DNA of 64,000 nucleotides from Verrucomicrobiota bacterium (GTDB lineage: Bacteria; Verrucomicrobiota; Verrucomicrobiia; Limisphaerales; JADJPG01), in NCBI GenBank assembly GCA_016713365.1, contig JADJPG010000003.1, forward strand, positions 124,001 to 188,000. The letters are read 5' to 3'. Positions within the stretch are counted from its first letter, which is position 1. Each line of letters opens with the position of its first letter. The notes under the pieces were generated by a model. It worked only from the letters and a program-made list of their open reading frames with translations. It ran no database searches and was not told the DNA's origin. The translations under genes and the position numbers were made by a program. This document shows positions 17,416-23,943 of the stretch, in pieces.

Positions 17416-18171
17416 ATGTGCTGCTTCTCGCGTCCCGTCGATTCCGTCAGCGCCACGAACATCTTCGCGCGCTCCGGAGCCGATGGACGCCAGTTCATCG
17501 CCTACAGCATGACGCTGCGCGCCGGTGAAGATCTCGCCATGATTCTCCCGCTGCCGGTCAAATCCGGGAGCGGCGAGAAAGCCGTCGAATTCATCAGCCT
17601 GAAGGATTACCCGGAGTTCTTCGCGGACTTGAAGAAGGGTTTCCCAGAACCCCCGCCTCCTGCACCAACCACTCGCTCGTTCGGCGCAGTCTCTGCGTCA
17701 AAACTCGAGGTCGTCTCCGTCGGCAACTTCGAAGCCTCCTTCGTCCCGACCGTCGCTGACTTCGCGCGGCTCGACGAACGATTCCGTCTCCCGACCGGCA
17801 CGTGGGAGAAACTTCCGGTCTACAAGAACCACGGGTTCGCCGTCTTCAAACTTAAGTCCGGAAGCGCGAAGGTCCATCCCATGGCCTTCTCCTTTCCGCG
17901 CGCGAATCCGGCCGAGCTGTTCTTCCCCACCGTTCACATCCACGACGGCAAGGTCCACAAGAAAGCCGAGTTCGATCACGCGCTCTACTGCCAGCGCGGA
18001 GACACCGATCAATTCACCCTGCTCGACTGGGATGAATCCGTCCGCCCCGTGGGCCTCTACATGCAGACGTCAAAGGCCGGTCCTCTGCTCGACGCCACTG
18101 AGCATTGCTACCGTCGCCGTCTGACCGGCACCCTGCCGAACGAAGACTTCGTGCTGAAGTCAGAAGCGTGA
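17416..18171 (+). CDS. Conserved protein of unknown function with N-terminal MCCFS motif
   Basis: 251 residues starting MCCFSRPVDSVSATNIFAR, with no signal peptide. After removal of Met1 the first residue would be cysteine, followed by another. Other conserved-looking blocks are GRQFIAYSMTL, AMILPLPV, SFVPTVADFARLDERFRLP and FFPTVHIHDG followed by FDHALYCQ. The HIHDG block with downstream H and C could bind metal, which is speculation. I do not recognise a family with a known function. It lies 20 bases downstream of the sugar dehydrogenase, and its stop is 3 bases from the end of the convergent DUF5069 gene. Confidence 0.7.
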   Translation: MCCFSRPVDSVSATNIFARSGADGRQFIAYSMTLRAGEDLAMILPLPVKSGSGEKAVEFISLKDYPEFFADLKKGFPEPPPPAPTTRSFGAVSASKLEVVSVGNFEASFVPTVADFARLDERFRLPTGTWEKLPVYKNHGFAVFKLKSGSAKVHPMAFSFPRANPAELFFPTVHIHDGKVHKKAEFDHALYCQRGDTDQFTLLDWDESVRPVGLYMQTSKAGPLLDATEHCYRRRLTGTLPNEDFVLKSEA

Positions 18172-18174
18172 GCT

Positions 18175-18702
18175 TCACTTCAGCCCGGCCGACTTCTTCA
18201 CCGCATCGATGATCCGACGATCGTCGTCGCCACTCTCCCACGTCAGCTTCAGGAAGCCGGGTAAATCCATCTTCATCTTGCGCAGGAACGGTCGATCCCC
18301 CGCGCAACCATACATCAGCTCCGGCGGCATCTCCCCGCGAAGTTTCACGCGCGCCTTCACGATGAGCCGCGGCAACCACGCAATGCCGTCCACCTCCGCC
18401 GTCTTCGCCGGCAGGCTCGCCATCGTGATCGTCTTTCCCGTCGGCTTGCCGCCCATCACGTTCAGGAAGTAATCGCGGCGGATCGCGGTCACCGCCAGCG
18501 TCGTGTCGTAATCGAAGTCGCCGTAGTTCAGCTCGTCATCCACGAAGTCGAACAACTCCTGCACGGTGCAACCGATGGTCGCGAGAAACGCCGCGTCCTC
18601 CTTGCCGAACATCGCGCCCGGCGATCGCTTGCCCGCGCGCCACGCCGCCACGCCGCGCTCATACACTTCCCGAAACTGCTTCTGCCAATCGTTCATGCTC
18701 AT
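18175..18702 (-). CDS. DUF5069 domain protein
   Basis: 175 residues with the DUF5069 landmarks WLPRLIVKARVKLRGEMPPE, YGCAGDRPFLRKM and SGDDDRRIIDAV. The N-terminal half (KEDAAFLATIGCTVQELFDF) is also family-like. The protein is soluble with no signal peptide. DUF5069 proteins are common in Verrucomicrobia and Planctomycetes and have no assigned function. It is convergent with the MCCFS gene, with almost no gap. Confidence 0.8.
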   Translation of the reverse strand: MSMNDWQKQFREVYERGVAAWRAGKRSPGAMFGKEDAAFLATIGCTVQELFDFVDDELNYGDFDYDTTLAVTAIRRDYFLNVMGGKPTGKTITMASLPAKTAEVDGIAWLPRLIVKARVKLRGEMPPELMYGCAGDRPFLRKMKMDLPGFLKLTWESGDDDRRIIDAVKKSAGLK

Positions 18703-19044
18703 GTCGCAAAGAACTTAGGAGTCGATGCGCCTCCCGACAACTCTTTCGCAGCAATTCGTGACCAAACTCTCCGGGGTAAAAAGAGTGCCTCAAGCCGGAG
18801 CGGAGAACCGTGTGACCCCGAGGAGCAATGGAGCGCCCACCCCGAACAACAAAGAACCACCTCCGTTCCCCCTCAGCCCCAGCGGCACGACAGAGCCACC
18901 TCCTCCGCTCCACGCGAGCAACGAGCAAGACGCATCCCTTCCGCCCCACCCGACGGCGTGCGCGGAGCGTCGCGCCCTACCTCAACGCGCAAACTCCTGT
19001 GGAAACGTCGTTTGAAAAACGTTCGTCCGCGCCGCGCTGCTCCA

Positions 19045-19147
19045 AAACACCGCGTTCTGATACACCCGTACGTTCGGCTGCTCTCAAACACCGTGTTCTG
19101 ATACACCCGCACGTTTGGCCCTGCCAAAACACCGTGTTTTGGCACAC
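19045..19147. repeat. 41-bp tandem repeats containing AAACACCGTGTTT palindromes
   Basis: Units begin at 19045, 19086 and 19127 (AAACACCG in each). The period is 41 bp and the last copy is partial. Each unit opens with a near-palindrome (AAAACAC-C-GTGTTTT in copy 3) and continues TGATACACCCGYACGTT in the first two copies. Short chance reading frames run through it, but none has protein-like content. The surrounding 18703-19044 stretch shows no gene I can support. Confidence 0.8.
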
Positions 19148-19159
19148 CCAACGCGGTCC

Positions 19160-19340
19160 CGCGCCAGCGCTTTGCGCAACGCCGTCACCACCCCGGGACG
19201 GACACCGGTCGACCGGACGCCGGCCAGGGCTTTCCATCCATCCGCACCAGGAACTGCCGCTGCGCGTACGGCACCCGCAACAGCGTGACCTTCAGCGTCT
19301 TGTTTCGACGATAATCCTTGATGGAAATACGTAGCTCCGC
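19160..19340 (-). pseudogene. Possible C-terminal remnant of a protein gene
   Basis: Read on the minus strand from about 19330, the translation DYRRNKTLKVTLLRVPYAQR continues as QFLVRMDGKPWPASGRPVS. It then needs a one-base shift near 19195 to reach VVTALRKALARD. The pattern looks like real protein sequence (basic, alternating beta pattern, conserved-looking WP and RPVS), but it has no start and breaks. It is adjacent to palindromic repeats, as expected for debris at the edge of an accessory island. I recall similar tails in Verrucomicrobia hypothetical proteins but cannot confirm this. Confidence 0.35.
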
Positions 19341-19452
19341 TTTCCTCACCACAGGAAAAATGAAGCCCTTGGAAAAATCACCTACCTACGCACCAATGCA
19401 CAACCCGGTGGACTCCCTGCGGCCGAGAATCTGTTCGGCAAGCCTGCCACAC

Positions 19453-20115
19453 GTGCGAAACCTCACACTCATATTCGCCCTCTGCTTGGCAGCCGTTGGC
19501 TGTCAACCCAAGAGCACCACTACCATGACCATGAAGAAACCCGTCACCGAGGGAGCGCTCCAAGAGTTGCGAGGTTACATTCAACGAGATGTTGCCGCCG
19601 GCTTTCGTCCGGAGCACGAGATTGCTACGAGCGCGGTCGAGATTCTTGCTGATGACTATGATGCGGATGCACTGACGCCGCACGCCACCAAGATGACTCG
19701 CGAGTTGATTGCCGCACACAAACTGAAGCAAGCTTCTTGGCCTCAGACCACAGACTGTGACCGACTCGACTCAGCATTCGCAGCGTTGGAGCGTGCCGGC
19801 GTGGTCTGTCGTCAGGACTTCAGTTGCTGTGGTACTTGCGGAGTGGATGAGATTCAGGACGAGATGAGCAAGGCTGCCAAGAGCGGCACACGAGTCCGTG
19901 GTTATGCGTTTTATCACATGCAGGACACGGAGTCTGCCGTCGAGGGGCATGGCTTATATCTGAATTACGGCGCGGTTCAGGATGGTGAGGCGGCTGCCGT
20001 GGGGATTGGTCAGGAGATTGCAGCATCTCTCAAGCAGCAAGGATTGCAGCTTGATTGGGACGGGACTTTGACGAAGCGCATTGGCGTTAGATTAGATTGG
20101 AAGCGGAGGCGATAG
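19453..20115 (+). CDS. DUF6891-like lipoprotein, first gene of the cassette-like island
   Basis: The frame is open from 19318. The GTG at 19453 puts a lipoprotein signal at the N-terminus (RNLTLIFALCLAAVGCQPK, lipobox AVGC), so it is the preferred start. The body matches the DUF6891 pattern: TDCDRLDSAFAALERAGVV, RQDFSCCGTCGVDEI, then GYAFYHMQDTESAVEG and GLYLNYGA. The CCxxC cluster may bind metal. The function is unknown. The composition is less GC-rich than the neighbouring housekeeping genes. An attC-like palindrome follows 15 bases after the stop, which suggests a mobile cassette. Confidence 0.7.
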   Translation: MRNLTLIFALCLAAVGCQPKSTTTMTMKKPVTEGALQELRGYIQRDVAAGFRPEHEIATSAVEILADDYDADALTPHATKMTRELIAAHKLKQASWPQTTDCDRLDSAFAALERAGVVCRQDFSCCGTCGVDEIQDEMSKAAKSGTRVRGYAFYHMQDTESAVEGHGLYLNYGAVQDGEAAAVGIGQEIAASLKQQGLQLDWDGTLTKRIGVRLDWKRRR

Positions 20116-20129
20116 ATAATGCGATTGCC

Positions 20130-20249
20130 GCCCAACCAGAGCGCTGCTTCTAGCCTCCGCCCCGCTGGGCAGTCGGACGGTTCAGGTGTTTTGGCCGCGA
20201 CTGTTGCAGCCGACCGGGCGTTTCCGACGGCGGTCGCTGGTCGTTAGCC
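20130..20249 (+). repeat. attC-like site 1
   Basis: It starts with GCCCAAC (20130-20136, fits RYYYAAC) and ends with GTTAGCC (20243-20249, six of seven positions of GTTRRRY). The length is 120 bases. CGGGCGTTTCC (20215-20225) and GGCGGTCGCTG (20229-20239) recur in the site at 21522-21718. The left part also aligns with that site over about 65 bases. Confidence 0.55.
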
Positions 20250-20262
20250 GCATTCGCACATC

Positions 20263-20679
20263 ATGCGCTCATGGCTCACAGCACAGAAAACCTGCGAGGG
20301 ATTTCCCCTGTTCCTCCGCCGTCCCGCTGACTTTGACATTGATTCGCTTCGCCCGCTGTATCCCGCTCTGGTGGTCGTGACCCACGAGTTTGCCAAGCTC
20401 GGGCCGAACGGTTTGCCCGAGGGCGACTACAATGAGGGCCTTTTGGAGATGGATCGCGAGGTGGTTGCCGCATTTGACGGTGACCGGATTGGTGTTCCTG
20501 CGCTAATCGAGACGTTCGGCGGAAAGCGTCACTATTACTTTTACGTTTCGTCAGAGGCTGGAGTTCCAGCTGCGATTTCAGCGATTGCGGTTCGCTATCC
20601 ATCCGAGCGGTTATCGTGGGAGATTCGTCCAGACCCGGAGTGGCGATTTATTGAAAGTTATTCCAGAGAGCACTTCTGA
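20263..20679 (+). CDS. DUF695-like cassette protein
   Basis: 138 residues (ATG 20263), starting 14 bases after the attC-like motif. Family-like segments are ALVVVTHEFAKLGPNGLPEG, NEGLLEMDREVVAAFDGD, RHYYFYVSSEAG and YPSERLSWEIRPDPEW, consistent with the DUF695 fold. There is no signal peptide. DUF695 has no established function and is often found in small accessory genes. The adjacent spacers suggest it is a single-gene cassette. Confidence 0.7.
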   Translation: MRSWLTAQKTCEGFPLFLRRPADFDIDSLRPLYPALVVVTHEFAKLGPNGLPEGDYNEGLLEMDREVVAAFDGDRIGVPALIETFGGKRHYYFYVSSEAGVPAAISAIAVRYPSERLSWEIRPDPEWRFIESYSREHF

Positions 20680-20682
20680 TGC

Positions 20683-20749
20683 GCCTAACCCGGCCATCGC
20701 ACTCCGGTTGCAATCCACCCGACCCGTGGGCCGGTCACTGAGCTTGGGG
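20683..20749 (+). repeat. attC-like site 2 (degenerate right end)
   Basis: GCCTAAC (20683-20689) is an exact RYYYAAC box placed 3 bases after the stop of the DUF695 gene. CCGGCC (20690-20695) pairs with GGCCGG (20729-20734). The expected GTTRRRY box is not intact; CTTGGGGC near 20742-20749 may be its remnant. Confidence 0.4.
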
Positions 20750-20772
20750 CATTTGGCAAAGAAAGCTTCGCG

Positions 20773-21069
20773 ATGAGCAAAGATTCCCGAAAAGACGAAC
20801 TGAAGAAAGCGTGGCGTGAGCAGGAACAGCAGAGGCTCGTGGCTTCGATCCCGATTCCCCACGCAGATCTGAAAGAGTTATTCGACTACTTAGATCGCGA
20901 GAATCCTCCGCCGTGCGATCATACGTTTCGCGAGACCGTGCAGTTTCTCGAAAAGAGGAAGCTTAGCGCAGCGCGTGTCGTTCCTTGGCTTCGAGAGCAC
21001 GGCGGTTACTGCGATTGCGAAGTGATCTTCAATGTTGAAGAGAAGTTTGGTCCCATTGTCGGCCGATGA
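20773..21069 (+). CDS. DUF2695 family cassette protein
   Basis: 98 residues. The charged N-terminus (SKDSRKDELKKAWREQEQQR) is followed by the DUF2695 core: LKELFDYLDREN, CDHTFRETVQFLEKRKL and VVPWLREHGGYCDCEVIFNV. The C..H and CDC residues may bind a metal. No function has been assigned to the family. It is a small soluble protein in the same orientation as its island neighbours, ending inside the next attC-like spacer. Confidence 0.78.
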   Translation: MSKDSRKDELKKAWREQEQQRLVASIPIPHADLKELFDYLDRENPPPCDHTFRETVQFLEKRKLSAARVVPWLREHGGYCDCEVIFNVEEKFGPIVGR

Positions 21070-21129
21070 AACCAGAGCCGAATCAGTCGCTACAGGCCCA
21101 AGCCCCGTGGCTGATCCCAAATGTTAGAC
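21062..21129 (+). repeat. attC-like site 3
   Basis: It ends with GTTAGAC (21123-21129, exact GTTRRRY). An inner stem pairs AATCAGTCGC with GTGGCTGATC imperfectly. The left box is degenerate and overlaps the stop codon of the DUF2695 gene. Confidence 0.42.
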
Positions 21130-21163
21130 CTCACAAACAGCACGACTTTTGCCGAAGCACCGC

Positions 21164-21506
21164 ATGACGACGAAATACCTTATCTCCTTTCCTGCAAGCG
21201 CAATGGAAGTTCCCGTCGAGGACTTTGCCACCGTGGGCGAAGCTGCGCGCGAGGTTATACGCGAGGCGAAGGCTGCAGGCGTGTATGTGTTCGGTGGTGG
21301 TATCAACGAGGATATCGCACCACTGATGGTCGCCTCAGACGGGTGGTCACAACGAAACCTACCCCCAGACAAAGGAGTTTGACGGCGGATTCTGTATCCT
21401 GCAGCTCCCGTCACGCGAAGCCGCCATCTTGTGGGCTGCAAAGATCGCCAAAGCTTGCCGCTGCTCGCAGGAACTCCGAGAGTTTGGGTATGACCCTGAG
21501 AGTTGA
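21164..21506 (+). pseudogene. YCII-family cassette gene, frameshifted
   Basis: The first frame (ATG 21164) gives MTTKYLISFPASAMEVPVED, then AKAAGVYVFGGGINEDIAPL, a YCII/YciI-like ferredoxin-fold beginning. Its end (SDGWSQRNLPPDKGV) is out of frame. The +1 frame from about 21341 gives the expected rest: GGHNETYPQTKEFDGGFCIL, then EAAILWAAKIAKACRCSQEL and EFGYDPES. One extra base in 21341-21346 (GGGTGG) explains it. The restored protein would have about 113 residues. YCII proteins are small, often uncharacterised enzymes. It is unclear whether the break is real or a sequence error. Confidence 0.7.
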
Positions 21507-21521
21507 GCACACTGTGACATG

Positions 21522-21718
21522 GCCCAAAAATAGCGCAGCAGACAGCCGCCCCGCAGGGCAGTTGGTCGGTTCGGGTAATTGGACTCGCTCGCGCCCGCTC
21601 GGCCCTGCAGGCCTGCTGCAGCGTTCCTTTCGCCGCTTCCCAAGCTGCTCAAGTGTCGACGATTGTTGCAGGCGCACGGGCGTTTCCTGCGGCGGTCGCT
21701 GAGCTCACCTTGTTAGGC
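21522..21718 (+). repeat. attC-like site 4
   Basis: It begins GCCCAAA and ends GTTAGGC (21712-21718), an exact and very common GTTRRRY box. It shares CGGGCGTTTCC (21677-21687) and GGCGGTCGCTG (21691-21701) with site 1, and also a left block containing CCGCCCCGC and GGGCAGT. It is longer than site 1 by about 77 bases because of an extra middle segment. Confidence 0.55.
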
Positions 21719-21727
21719 CGCTCAAGC

Positions 21728-22153
21728 ATGCGACCGCTCATGACATCGATTCTTGCACGTCGCAGCAATCAGTTGTTGCTGGCAACGTTGTTTTCGGTCG
21801 TCTCTAAAATGGCACTCTGCCTAAATGACCGTACGACGGCGATGGGTCTTTCGAGACCGCTGGCCTGGTTTGAGGAACCTATGGCTTGGTTCTCCGTCTA
21901 TTTGCAGCCGTGGGTCCTCATTGTCTTTTGGGCATTCCGCCATCTAAACATCCATTCCGAGTTGGCGATAACTTCGATCGCCGCCGCGTTGTCCTCGGCC
22001 ATAATCTTCGGTGTCAGCCGGCTTGTCGCTGCCCGCTGGCCGCGATTCTACACAGTAATCGTGGTAATCCTTCTCGCAGCAACGGTGTCGACCACTAATT
22101 CTGCGATAGCCGATCTCGTCACAATTCACAGAGGGAGCCAGTTCCCGGAGTAG
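21728..22153 (+). CDS. Small integral membrane protein, last cassette
   Basis: The ATG at 21728 lies 10 bases after GTTAGGC, the usual cassette distance, giving 141 residues. Three or four hydrophobic helices are seen (LLLATLFSVVSKMAL, WFSVYLQPWVLIVFWAFRHL, ITSIAAALSSAIIFGVSRLV, FYTVIVVILLAATVSTT). I do not recognise the family. No attC-like spacer is visible after it. The next recognisable sequence is a possible transposase fragment on the opposite strand. Confidence 0.6.
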   Translation: MRPLMTSILARRSNQLLLATLFSVVSKMALCLNDRTTAMGLSRPLAWFEEPMAWFSVYLQPWVLIVFWAFRHLNIHSELAITSIAAALSSAIIFGVSRLVAARWPRFYTVIVVILLAATVSTTNSAIADLVTIHRGSQFPE

Positions 22154-22205
22154 CCCTCGATGAAAGCGAACCGAATGCCGCCTCCTGAGAAACTAGCCTT
22201 GTAAC

Positions 22206-22370
22206 TCATTGGATGGGAACGAGGCGGTAGTTCAGGCTCGTGGCCATGTTCTCCAGGCGTTGGAGCTTCTTCCTCTTCATTTTCGCTTCCTCCTTGGCGA
22301 AGACTTTTGGGCTGAAGGGTTCCTTGCACTTCAGCAGGTGCCAAAGCACGCGCGCGCCCGGCCAGTTATA
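22206..22370 (-). pseudogene. Possible C-terminal fragment of a transposase
   Basis: The minus-strand frame ends with FSPKVFAKEEAKMKRKKLQR, then LENMATSLNYRLVPIQ and a stop. A conserved-looking YNWPGARVLWHLLK precedes it. This tail resembles the C-terminus of IS-type transposases, but the family is uncertain and nothing upstream extends it. It sits between the cassette-like island and dnaB, where an insertion or deletion boundary would be expected. The remaining bases of 22154-22497 show no other feature. Confidence 0.35.
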
Positions 22371-22497
22371 GCGAGTTCGGACTTCTGAATAACCCGTGAA
22401 CAAGCTGGGGATGGGTTGGGAGCAGTTTGTTCCAAAGCGAATTTGCGTCCGGCCCGGTTTCCGGCAGACTCCAGCCGTGATCGATTCCACCGAACCA

Positions 22498-23943
22498 ATG
22501 TCGGACAGTTCGCCGGCAGATTTCAAGAAGGGTCGTCGCCGCAAGGCGACGCTGGCCGACCCGACGCGGGTGGACCGGCTGCCGCCGCATTCCATCGAGG
22601 CTGAACAGGGGGTGCTGGGGTGCGTGATGTTGTCTCCGCATGAGTGCCTGGGGCATTGCGTGGAGAAGTTGAAGCAGGGCCCGGAGATGCTTTACGACTT
22701 GCGGCATCGCGCCATCTACGAGGTGTTGCTGGAGATGTATGACAAGAAGTCAGCCATTGATCTCATCACGCTCCAACAGACGTTGAAGGACCGGCAGCAG
22801 CTCGAAGGGGTGGGCGGGCTGGTTTACCTGGCGTCGCTCCCGGATGCGGTGCCTTCGGCGGCGAATCTGGATTATTATCTGGAGATCGTGCGGGAGAAGT
22901 TCGTGTTGCGGCAGATGATCGGCACGTGCACGGAGGTGGTTTCGCGCGCGTATGAGCATCAGGGGGAGGTGGACGCGCTGTTGGACGAGGTGGAGCGGGA
23001 CATTCTCAAGATCAGCGGCGACCGGGTGGCGAGCAGTTCGCCGACGATGAAGGATTTGGTACACCGGGCGATTCATCACATCGAGATGTATCATCAGCGG
23101 CAGGGGCAGCTGGGCGGCATCGCGACGGGGTTCATCGATCTGGACAAGATGACGGATGGGTTGCACGAGGGCGAAATGATCGTGATCGCGGCGCGGCCTT
23201 CGGTGGGCAAGACGTCGCTGGTGATGAACATGGCGGAGCATGTGGCGGTGCAACTTAAGTTGCCGGTCGGTGTCTTCAGTCTGGAAATGACGTCGGAATC
23301 GCTGGTGATGCGTATGATGTCGTCGCTGGCGCGGGTGAATTCGCGGGCGATTCGCGAGGGGTTTCTGGCGGAGCGGGATTTCGCGAAGCTGACGAATGCA
23401 GCTGGGCAGCTGGCGAAGGCGCCGCTGTTCATCGATGATACGAGCGGGTTGAGCATCCTGCAATTGCGGGCGAAAGCGCGGCGGATGCACCAGCAGCATG
23501 GGGTGAAGCTTTTCATCATTGACTACCTCCAGCTGCTCCACTCTACTGCGCGCCGAGCCGAGAATCGGCAGCAGGAAATCGCGGATATTTCCAACGGCAT
23601 CAAAGGTTTGGCGAAGGAATTGAAGGTTCCAGTGGTGGTTTTGGCGCAGCTAAACCGTGAGTCGGAGAAGGAAAAGCGGGCGCCGCGCGTTTCCGATTTG
23701 CGCGAATCGGGGTCCATCGAACAAGATGCCGATCTCGTAGCGCTGCTTTACCGCGATGTGCGGGAGAAAGACGATGAAGAGGACCAGGCGGGTCCGCCGC
23801 CGGAGACGATTCCGGTGAAATTGCTCATCGCCAAACAGCGCAACGGTCCCACTGGGGACATTAACTTAACCTTTTTGAAATCATGCACGCGGTTCGAGAG
23901 CGCGGCCAAAATCAGTGGTGAAGACATTCCGGCGGATCATTAG
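22498..23943 (+). CDS. dnaB: Replicative DNA helicase DnaB
   Basis: The hexameric 5'-3' helicase of the replication fork. From ATG 22498 (MSDSSPADF) the protein has 481 residues. The N-terminal domain starts at LPPHSIEAEQGVLGCVMLSP. The RecA-like domain has Walker A ARPSVGKTSL (about residues 232-241), Walker B-like LFIIDYLQLLHS, and the arginine-finger region RVSDLRESGSIEQDADLVAL. An upstream in-frame start at 22396 would add 34 non-conserved residues. Its last 29 bases overlap the start of bamA. Confidence 0.95.
   Translation: MSDSSPADFKKGRRRKATLADPTRVDRLPPHSIEAEQGVLGCVMLSPHECLGHCVEKLKQGPEMLYDLRHRAIYEVLLEMYDKKSAIDLITLQQTLKDRQQLEGVGGLVYLASLPDAVPSAANLDYYLEIVREKFVLRQMIGTCTEVVSRAYEHQGEVDALLDEVERDILKISGDRVASSSPTMKDLVHRAIHHIEMYHQRQGQLGGIATGFIDLDKMTDGLHEGEMIVIAARPSVGKTSLVMNMAEHVAVQLKLPVGVFSLEMTSESLVMRMMSSLARVNSRAIREGFLAERDFAKLTNAAGQLAKAPLFIDDTSGLSILQLRAKARRMHQQHGVKLFIIDYLQLLHSTARRAENRQQEIADISNGIKGLAKELKVPVVVLAQLNRESEKEKRAPRVSDLRESGSIEQDADLVALLYRDVREKDDEEDQAGPPPETIPVKLLIAKQRNGPTGDINLTFLKSCTRFESAAKISGEDIPADH

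Larger units (their letters stand above)
20130..22153 (+). mobile_element. Integron-like gene cassette array without visible integrase
   Basis: Four short unrelated genes (plus the DUF6891 gene just upstream) lie head to tail on the plus strand. They are separated by GC-rich palindromic spacers that carry attC-type end motifs: GCCCAAC and GCCTAAC on the left, GTTAGCC, GTTAGAC and GTTAGGC on the right. Spacers 20130-20249 and 21522-21718 are clearly related to each other. Start codons follow 10 to 35 bases after the right-hand motifs, as in integron cassettes. No intI gene or attI site is seen in the window, so this would be an array separated from its integrase (a CALIN) or the far end of a longer integron. 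Confidence 0.55.

Noticed and set aside
19045..19147. CRISPR array
   Set aside because: There are only two and a half units, with no unique spacers of even length and no cas genes. The units are simply tandem.
18725..19334. Several 60-170 codon frames on both strands
   Set aside because: They run through tandem repeats and Pro/Ser/Arg-rich chance sequence, with no start signals or protein-like patterns. Only the short minus-strand remnant was kept, at low confidence.
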